NCBI GenBank assembly: GCA_035456985.1
Contig: DATICE010000182.1
Span: forward strand, 1 to 9,935
Source of the DNA: SG8-41 sp035456985
Lineage (GTDB): Bacteria; Pseudomonadota; Gammaproteobacteria; Burkholderiales; SG8-41
Length of the DNA: 9,935 nt
Direction: 5' to 3'
The position numbers were made by a program, and so were the translations under genes. The notes below the pieces were generated by a model that was not told the origin of the DNA, did no database searches, and was given only the letters and a program-made list of their open reading frames with translations. Shown one piece after another: positions 6,111 to 9,935 of this stretch (its first letter is position 1; the number at the start of each line of letters is the position of its first letter).

Positions 6111-8059
6111 CGAAACTCCATATCGTTTGCCCGACCACCGCACTCGCAGGCTCCCTGGCCACAGTCGTGTTGGTAGCGGCTTTGCACGCATCAGTCCAAG
6201 CTGCCCAGCCACCCCGGAAAAACGTGTTTGACAACGCGGAGTTCGTATTGGGCACTGACGAGCGTCCGCCCGTTGACTCGGCCGCGTGGGCACAGGTATC
6301 GCTCCCCGACGAGTGGCGCCGCACCGCACCGGGCTTCGCGGGACAGGGCTGGTACCGCATCCAGTTTGAACTTGCTCGAGCACCGACCACCATGCATGCG
6401 ATCCATCTTGCCTACCAGCGCTCCCAACAGGTCGATTATTTTGTGAATGGAAATCTCGTCGGCGGTTCGCGCGATGTTACAGCGAGAAATGTCGCAGGTA
6501 CGTTGCTGGGACCTCAGGTCTACGTGACGGTGCCGCCACACCTGTTGCGAGCAGGCAAGAATGTGATACACGTCCGCATGCTAGCCACCTCTGCCACAGC
6601 GGCTTTGCATGGCCTCGGCCAGGTGAACTTTGGCGAGGCCCGCGAAGTACGCAAAGGGTACATCCGAGGACTCGAGCAGGAAACCCAGGTGCAACGCGCC
6701 TTTTTTGCCATGGCATTCGCAGCCGGACTGATTGCGCTATGTCTTTGGCTCGCCCGCCGCGGCGATCGCGTCATGCTTTCGCTTGCTATTACCTACCTGT
6801 CCTTGGCATTCGCGACCGCCTGGCTAAGTCCCCTGCGTTGGGTGGAGCTGCCGCCCGTGATAAGAGAGATTCTGCGAGTCTATCTAAGCTACGGGCTTCC
6901 GCCTCTGTCCGTGCTCCTATGCCAGCGCACGGCAAGCCTCCGATGGTGGCGCTTCGAGAAAGCCTTGTGGGCATACCTGGCCGCTGTGATGACCTTGCCG
7001 TTGTGGGGAACGGGCAGCGGCGAGGAATGGCGCTTGGCCGTTGATGGTATCAATATCCTCCTGTTACTGGCAGGTGCCGCGATCATCTCCTTTCATGCAG
7101 AGCGGCCGCTGCGCTGGTCCGTCATTTTGCAGCTCGTCGCGCTTTTTCTGATGGGCGCCCTCATACTATCCGAATACTTGCGCTATTTCGGCTGGGTCAG
7201 CCCAGACACTCCGATCATTCGTCACTATCACATTCTGGTGATGATTGTCGGATTTGGCACCGCCATCTTCGCTGACCACGTACTGTCCGTGTGGCGCGCG
7301 CAGAAAACGAACGTCGAGCTTGAGCGCCTCGTCGCGGAAAAAGCGCGCGAAATCGAGGCCAACCACGCGCGGGTGGAGGACGCGATGCGCGAGCAGGCAC
7401 TTGCACGCGAGCGTCAGCGCATCATCGCAGACATGCACGACGGACTGGGAGCAAGCCTGGTCGCGCTGTTGCGTTTTGTTCAGGCCGAGCGAGGCGACCC
7501 CTACATCGAGCGGCGCGTCAAGGAATCGTTGCAGGAACTGCGAATCGCGATCGACGCGCTGGAACCGTCCGAAGGAAATCTCGGCGCGGTGCTCGGCAAC
7601 CTACGCTACCGGCTGGAGCCGCTGCTCGAAACAACCGGTATCCGTCTCGAGTGGGAAGTGGCCGAGTTGCCGCGCATCGAAGCTCTCGAACCTACGGGCG
7701 TGTTCGCCCTTCAGCGGATCGTCCTGGAAGCTTTCGCCAACGCGCTCAAGCATTCTGGCGCAACACGCATCCATCTCTCGGCGCATCCCGCAGCCAACGG
7801 CGGTGTGGAAATTCGGGTTGAGGACAACGGCCGAGGCTTCGACACGTCACATCCGTCCGCCGGACTCGGGCTGTCAAACATGCGTATGCGAGCCGCACGC
7901 ATCGGGGCGCAGGTCGAAATCTCCTCACACATCGGTAGCGGGACCATCCTACGTCTGCTCGTCCCACACCAGCTCGCGGGCTACGCCGAGGACAGGGTAT
8001 CCGGCAAACCCGAGCCGCGCGTCCTGCATGGACTGATGCCGATGCCCGGGGCTGCCTGA
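6107..8059 (+). CDS. 7TM receptor-type sensor histidine kinase (DISM-like), second of tandem pair
   Basis: This encodes 650 residues. Its architecture is the same as the preceding gene: signal peptide (about 1-32, HASVQA-AQ), beta-rich ectodomain (about 38-182; FVLGTDERPPVDSAAWAQVSLPDEW, GWYRIQFEL, YFVNGNLVGG), seven predicted membrane segments (about 198-394), a coiled-coil linker (400-432), HisKA_3 (ERQRIIADMHDGLGASL, His444) and HATPase_c with N-box LEAFANALKHS (E541, N545), G1 DNGRG (573-577) and G2 GLGLSNM (586-592). The two proteins align end to end, so this is a tandem duplicate. No motif is lost in either, so both look functional. The ATG overlaps the previous TGA (ATGA, 6107-6110), which implies coupled translation and similar amounts. 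Membrane helices and ectodomain loops differ more than the kinase core, suggesting different inputs with the same output. A C-terminal tail of about 30 residues lies beyond the ATPase domain. Confidence 0.92.
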   Translation: MTKLHIVCPTTALAGSLATVVLVAALHASVQAAQPPRKNVFDNAEFVLGTDERPPVDSAAWAQVSLPDEWRRTAPGFAGQGWYRIQFELARAPTTMHAIHLAYQRSQQVDYFVNGNLVGGSRDVTARNVAGTLLGPQVYVTVPPHLLRAGKNVIHVRMLATSATAALHGLGQVNFGEAREVRKGYIRGLEQETQVQRAFFAMAFAAGLIALCLWLARRGDRVMLSLAITYLSLAFATAWLSPLRWVELPPVIREILRVYLSYGLPPLSVLLCQRTASLRWWRFEKALWAYLAAVMTLPLWGTGSGEEWRLAVDGINILLLLAGAAIISFHAERPLRWSVILQLVALFLMGALILSEYLRYFGWVSPDTPIIRHYHILVMIVGFGTAIFADHVLSVWRAQKTNVELERLVAEKAREIEANHARVEDAMREQALARERQRIIADMHDGLGASLVALLRFVQAERGDPYIERRVKESLQELRIAIDALEPSEGNLGAVLGNLRYRLEPLLETTGIRLEWEVAELPRIEALEPTGVFALQRIVLEAFANALKHSGATRIHLSAHPAANGGVEIRVEDNGRGFDTSHPSAGLGLSNMRMRAARIGAQVEISSHIGSGTILRLLVPHQLAGYAEDRVSGKPEPRVLHGLMPMPGAA

Positions 8060-8066
8060 TCGGCGA

Positions 8067-8771
8067 TTACGGTTTATCGCTGGAAGATTTCAGCAGTCCA
8101 AGCTCCGCTGCGCGCGTCACCGCGGCCGTGCCGGAGTGCACCGCAAGCTTGCGATAGCAGTTCTTGATGTGGCTGGTGACCGTGTGCATCGAGATGCCGA
8201 GCTGATCTCCGACCTCGGAATAGGTGTAGCCGCGCGAGAGCAGGCGCAGGACATCGGTTTCGCGGGCGGTCAGCGCAGATGGGGTGTCGTCGCCCGCAAC
8301 GCGCCGGTCGCCGATGCGCGCCCCGGCACCCCCGCTTCGCATCTGGTTTAGCACGATACGGGCGATGCCCGGGCTCATCGGCGAGCCACCCGCGCGCAGC
8401 TCCAGGATACGGGCGATGAGATCCGCGTCGCTGCAATCCTTCAGCACGTAGCCGGTCGCGCCGGATTCGATGCTCGCAATCACGTTGCGCTCGTCGCCGA
8501 ACACCGTGACCACCATGATGTCGCACTCGGGAAGGGTGCGGGCCGCGAAGCGTATGACCTCGGTGCCGTGAATGTCCGGCAAGCCCAAGTCCACGAGCAG
8601 GACATCGGGCGTGACCAGCAGCAGGCGCGCGAGCGCCTCACGCCCCGAGCGCACCTTCTCCACGACCCGGGTACGCGAATCGCGCACGAGTGCCGCGGCA
8701 AAGCGCTCGAGCATGCCGGGATCGTCCTCGACGATCATTACCCGCACAACTTCGCCCGACTGCCCGGTCAT
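8067..8771 (-). CDS. NarL/FixJ-family response regulator (REC plus LuxR-type HTH)
   Basis: This encodes 234 residues from the ATG at 8769-8771. The receiver domain (about 9-125) has acidic residues E15/D16 (VMIVEDDPG), phospho-acceptor Asp61 (DVLLVDLGLPD), switch Thr89 (MVVTVFGDE) and Lys111 (YVLKDCS). The LuxR-type helix-turn-helix (about 165-225) reads LTARETDVLRLLSRG, YSEVGDQLGISMHTVTSHIKN and YRKLAVHSG. It is the natural partner of HisKA_3 kinases, and the three beside it are the obvious candidates. The frame is open up to an ATG at 8915, but the extra 48 residues do not resemble a receiver domain, and that ATG is inside the operator-like dyad. The M49 start puts the receiver at the N-terminus as usual; GGTGG lies about 8 nt upstream of it, a weak ribosome site. 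The gene converges on the last kinase with 7 bp between stops. Likely autoregulated through 8910-8925. Confidence 0.93.
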   Translation of the reverse strand: MTGQSGEVVRVMIVEDDPGMLERFAAALVRDSRTRVVEKVRSGREALARLLLVTPDVLLVDLGLPDIHGTEVIRFAARTLPECDIMVVTVFGDERNVIASIESGATGYVLKDCSDADLIARILELRAGGSPMSPGIARIVLNQMRSGGAGARIGDRRVAGDDTPSALTARETDVLRLLSRGYTYSEVGDQLGISMHTVTSHIKNCYRKLAVHSGTAAVTRAAELGLLKSSSDKP

Positions 8772-8880
8772 CGACGTGGCCACCGCTCCGACAGCAAATT
8801 TCCGACCTGGAAAGTGTGGGATGCCCCAGATCGCGCCCCGAAAGACTCTAACACGCGCCTGACTCCCGTCTGCTGAGCGA

Positions 8881-8886
8881 ATCCTA
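8881..8886 (-). promoter_or_regulatory. possible -10 element of the response regulator gene
   Basis: On the minus strand the hexamer reads TAGGAT (four of six to TATAAT) and is followed by TCGC, as is the -10 candidate of the two-kinase operon. It lies 23 bp from the near arm of the dyad at 8910-8925, against 26 bp in the kinase case. The implied leader before the start at 8771 is about 100 nt. No good -35 is seen, consistent with activation. Confidence 0.35.
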
Positions 8887-8909
8887 GACGGAGCGGTATC
8901 CGGACGGCA

Positions 8910-8925
8910 TCCCATGATCGTGGGA
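8910..8925. promoter_or_regulatory. candidate operator dyad between the response regulator and the glycosyltransferase (copy 2)
   Basis: The sequence is TCCCAT-GATC-GTGGGA. With one more base each side it is ATCCCATGATCGTGGGAT, an 18-bp palindrome with a single mismatched pair. It shares the half-sites and much of the spacer with the copy at 3953-3968. It lies about 140 bp upstream of the regulator start and about 135 bp upstream of the glycosyltransferase start, so it could serve either or both. The -10 candidate exists only on the regulator side at this spacing. 18-bp palindromes are known operators of some NarL-family regulators, such as GacA/UvrY. Confidence 0.5.
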
Positions 8926-8974
8926 TTTTCCCCGCCTTACCGGTCCCAGCACTCCACCGCACTCCCACCACCCC

Positions 8975-9013
8975 GCTCGCTGCGCGAGCACCCCTCCCCT
9001 TGGGCAGAAGGGG
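8975..9013. repeat. pair of short inverted repeats in the intergenic region
   Basis: GCTCGC-TGC-GCGAGC (8975-8989) is followed by CCCCTT-GGGCAG-AAGGGG (8996-9013). The C-rich strand and double hairpin recall a short extragenic repeat rather than a terminator: no T-run follows, and both flanking genes point away from it. Whether it is repeated elsewhere in the genome cannot be seen from this window. Confidence 0.35.
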
Positions 9014-9027
9014 AATTCAGGTACTCT
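9000..9027 (+). promoter_or_regulatory. possible promoter of the glycosyltransferase gene
   Basis: TTGGGC (9000-9005) and TACTCT (9022-9027) are separated by 16 bp, giving an expected start near 9034 and a leader of about 27 nt. Both hexamers are only partial matches, and the -35 overlaps the hairpin at 8996-9013. AGGAG at 9039-9043 could be the ribosome site, although 17 nt from the ATG is long. Confidence 0.2.
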
Positions 9028-9060
9028 AAGCGTCTTGCAGGAGCCGTGGCCGTCACGACC

Positions 9061-9935
9061 ATGAAGATACTGTTCATCCACCAGAATTTCCCAGCGCAAT
9101 ACCGCTGGCTCGCAGGGACCCTGGCGCAGGACAAGCGCTGCCAGGTCATGGCCCTGGGCGATGTGGAGAACGTCAAGCAGCGCGGCAAGATTTCCGGCGT
9201 AAGCGTGGCGGGCTATGCGCCGCCCGCATCCGCATCGGCGCACACGCACCACTATGTGAGGCCGCTGGAAGGCGCGGTGCGGCGCGGGCAGGCCGTGGTG
9301 CGCGCCTGCCTCGAGCTTCAGAAACGCGGTTTCGTGCCCGACATCGTCTACGCTCACCCGGGTTGGGGGGAGGCCTTGTTCCTGAAGGAAATCTATCCCG
9401 ACGCCCGCGTCACGCTTTATTGCGAGTTCTACTACCGAGCCAAAGGCGCCGATGTGGGGTTCGATCCGGAATTTCCGGCGACCCTCGATGACTTGTGCAG
9501 GGTGCGGATCAAGAACAGCGCGAGCCTGTTGAGCCTGGAAGCCGCCGACGCCGGCATCAGCCCCACTCAATGGCAGCGCAACGCCTTTCCCTCGCCGTTC
9601 CGGGACCGGATTAACGTCGTCCATGAGGGAGTGGACACGGACGTCGTGCGACCCGATCCCCGTGCGGAAGTCGCGCTGGCGGACAAGGGACTGACGCTCA
9701 CCGCCAAAGATGAAGTCGTGACCTACGTCGCGAGAAACCTCGAGCCCTACCGCGGCTTCCACGTTTTCATGCGCGCTCTTCCCGAGATCCAGCGCCGGCG
9801 CCCCCAGGCACATGTGCTCATCGTCGGGGCCGACGGGGTGAGCTACGGCAGCGCATTGCCGAAAGGACAGACCTACAGGAAACAATACCTGGACGAGGTT
9901 GGAAGCAGGCTCGACATGAGCCGGATCCATTTTCT
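9061..9935 (+). CDS. family-4 glycosyltransferase, exopolysaccharide type (3' truncated by window)
   Basis: 291 codons are visible and no stop is reached. The start MKILFIHQNFPAQYRWLAG is the usual N-terminus of the GT4-group family often annotated Glyco_trans_4_3. Conserved stretches include YAHPGWGEALFLKEIYPDA (98-116), CEFYYRAKGADVGFDPEFP (121-139), NSASLLSLEAADAGISPTQWQ (152-172) and the hinge HEGVDTDVVRPDP (188-200). The C-terminal GT-B nucleotide-sugar domain begins at DEVVTYVARNLEPYRGFHVFMRALP (217-241) and HVLIVGADGVSYG (251-263). It should transfer a sugar from an NDP donor to a growing glycan, probably in surface or exopolysaccharide synthesis. An in-frame GTG at 9046 sits only 2 nt after AGGAG (9039-9043). 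I keep the ATG because family members start there. It is divergent from the regulator gene, so control by that regulator is possible but not shown. Confidence 0.9.
   Translation, partial: MKILFIHQNFPAQYRWLAGTLAQDKRCQVMALGDVENVKQRGKISGVSVAGYAPPASASAHTHHYVRPLEGAVRRGQAVVRACLELQKRGFVPDIVYAHPGWGEALFLKEIYPDARVTLYCEFYYRAKGADVGFDPEFPATLDDLCRVRIKNSASLLSLEAADAGISPTQWQRNAFPSPFRDRINVVHEGVDTDVVRPDPRAEVALADKGLTLTAKDEVVTYVARNLEPYRGFHVFMRALPEIQRRRPQAHVLIVGADGVSYGSALPKGQTYRKQYLDEVGSRLDMSRIHF

Noticed and set aside
8772..8915. 48-residue extension of the response regulator from ATG 8915
   Set aside because: Receiver domains of this family begin within a few residues of the first beta-strand. The extension is unlike a domain, and it covers the putative -10 and one arm of the dyad.
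8884..9930. 348-codon open frame on the minus strand opposite the glycosyltransferase
   Set aside because: The plus strand encodes well-conserved glycosyltransferase motifs from 9061 on. The antisense frame is a high-GC shadow without recognisable domains.
1..9935. Search for tRNA, rRNA, CRISPR, insertion sequence ends, phage or toxin-antitoxin genes
   Set aside because: No cloverleaf, repeat-spacer array, transposase, integrase or small toxin-like gene could be recognised on either strand.

Overview
This window reads as a high-GC Gram-negative chromosome, most likely a proteobacterium and plausibly a betaproteobacterium. The basis is the codon bias, a lipobox lipoprotein, secreted-ectodomain 7TM histidine kinases, and a glycosyltransferase of the type usually found in proteobacterial exopolysaccharide loci. 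No rRNA, tRNA, CRISPR array, transposase or phage gene is visible. Taxonomy is an inference from style, not from a marker gene.

Layout. (1) 2-172 (+): the last 56 codons of a protein ending in a bacterial transcriptional activator domain (BTAD). (2) 173-2703 (-): a two-gene unit with a membrane-anchored Ser/Thr protein kinase carrying coiled-coil and Sel1-like parts, followed 17 bp later by a lipoprotein of unknown function. (3) 2704-2934: a divergent intergenic region with a run of four imperfect 11-bp direct repeats. (4) 2935-8059 (+): three paralogous NarL-type (HisKA_3/HATPase_c) histidine kinases. The first is short, with two membrane segments and no sensor domain. The second and third are full receptors (signal peptide, beta-rich ectodomain, seven membrane segments, kinase core) joined by an ATGA overlap. 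(5) 8067-8771 (-): a single NarL/LuxR-type response regulator, convergent with the third kinase across 7 bp. (6) 8772-9060: a divergent intergenic region. (7) 9061-9935 (+): a family-4 glycosyltransferase cut by the window end.

The central region looks like a many-to-one two-component system: three related kinases beside one response regulator. Its most notable feature is a shared 16-bp dyad, TCCCAT-NNTC-RTGGGA. One copy lies at 3953-3968 ahead of the two 7TM kinase genes, the other at 8910-8925 ahead of the regulator gene. Each has a plausible -10 box at a similar distance downstream, in the direction of the gene. I infer that this is the operator of the regulator, making a self-controlled circuit. 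The second copy could also affect the divergent glycosyltransferase. In both cases the ATG nearest the 5' end of the open frame lies inside the dyad, so automatic start calling would probably misplace both starts. All three kinases also have Ala where the HDxxxQ motif of this kinase family has Gln, which may bear on phosphatase activity. The first kinase has its own upstream region with different repeats and no copy of the dyad, so it is probably controlled separately.
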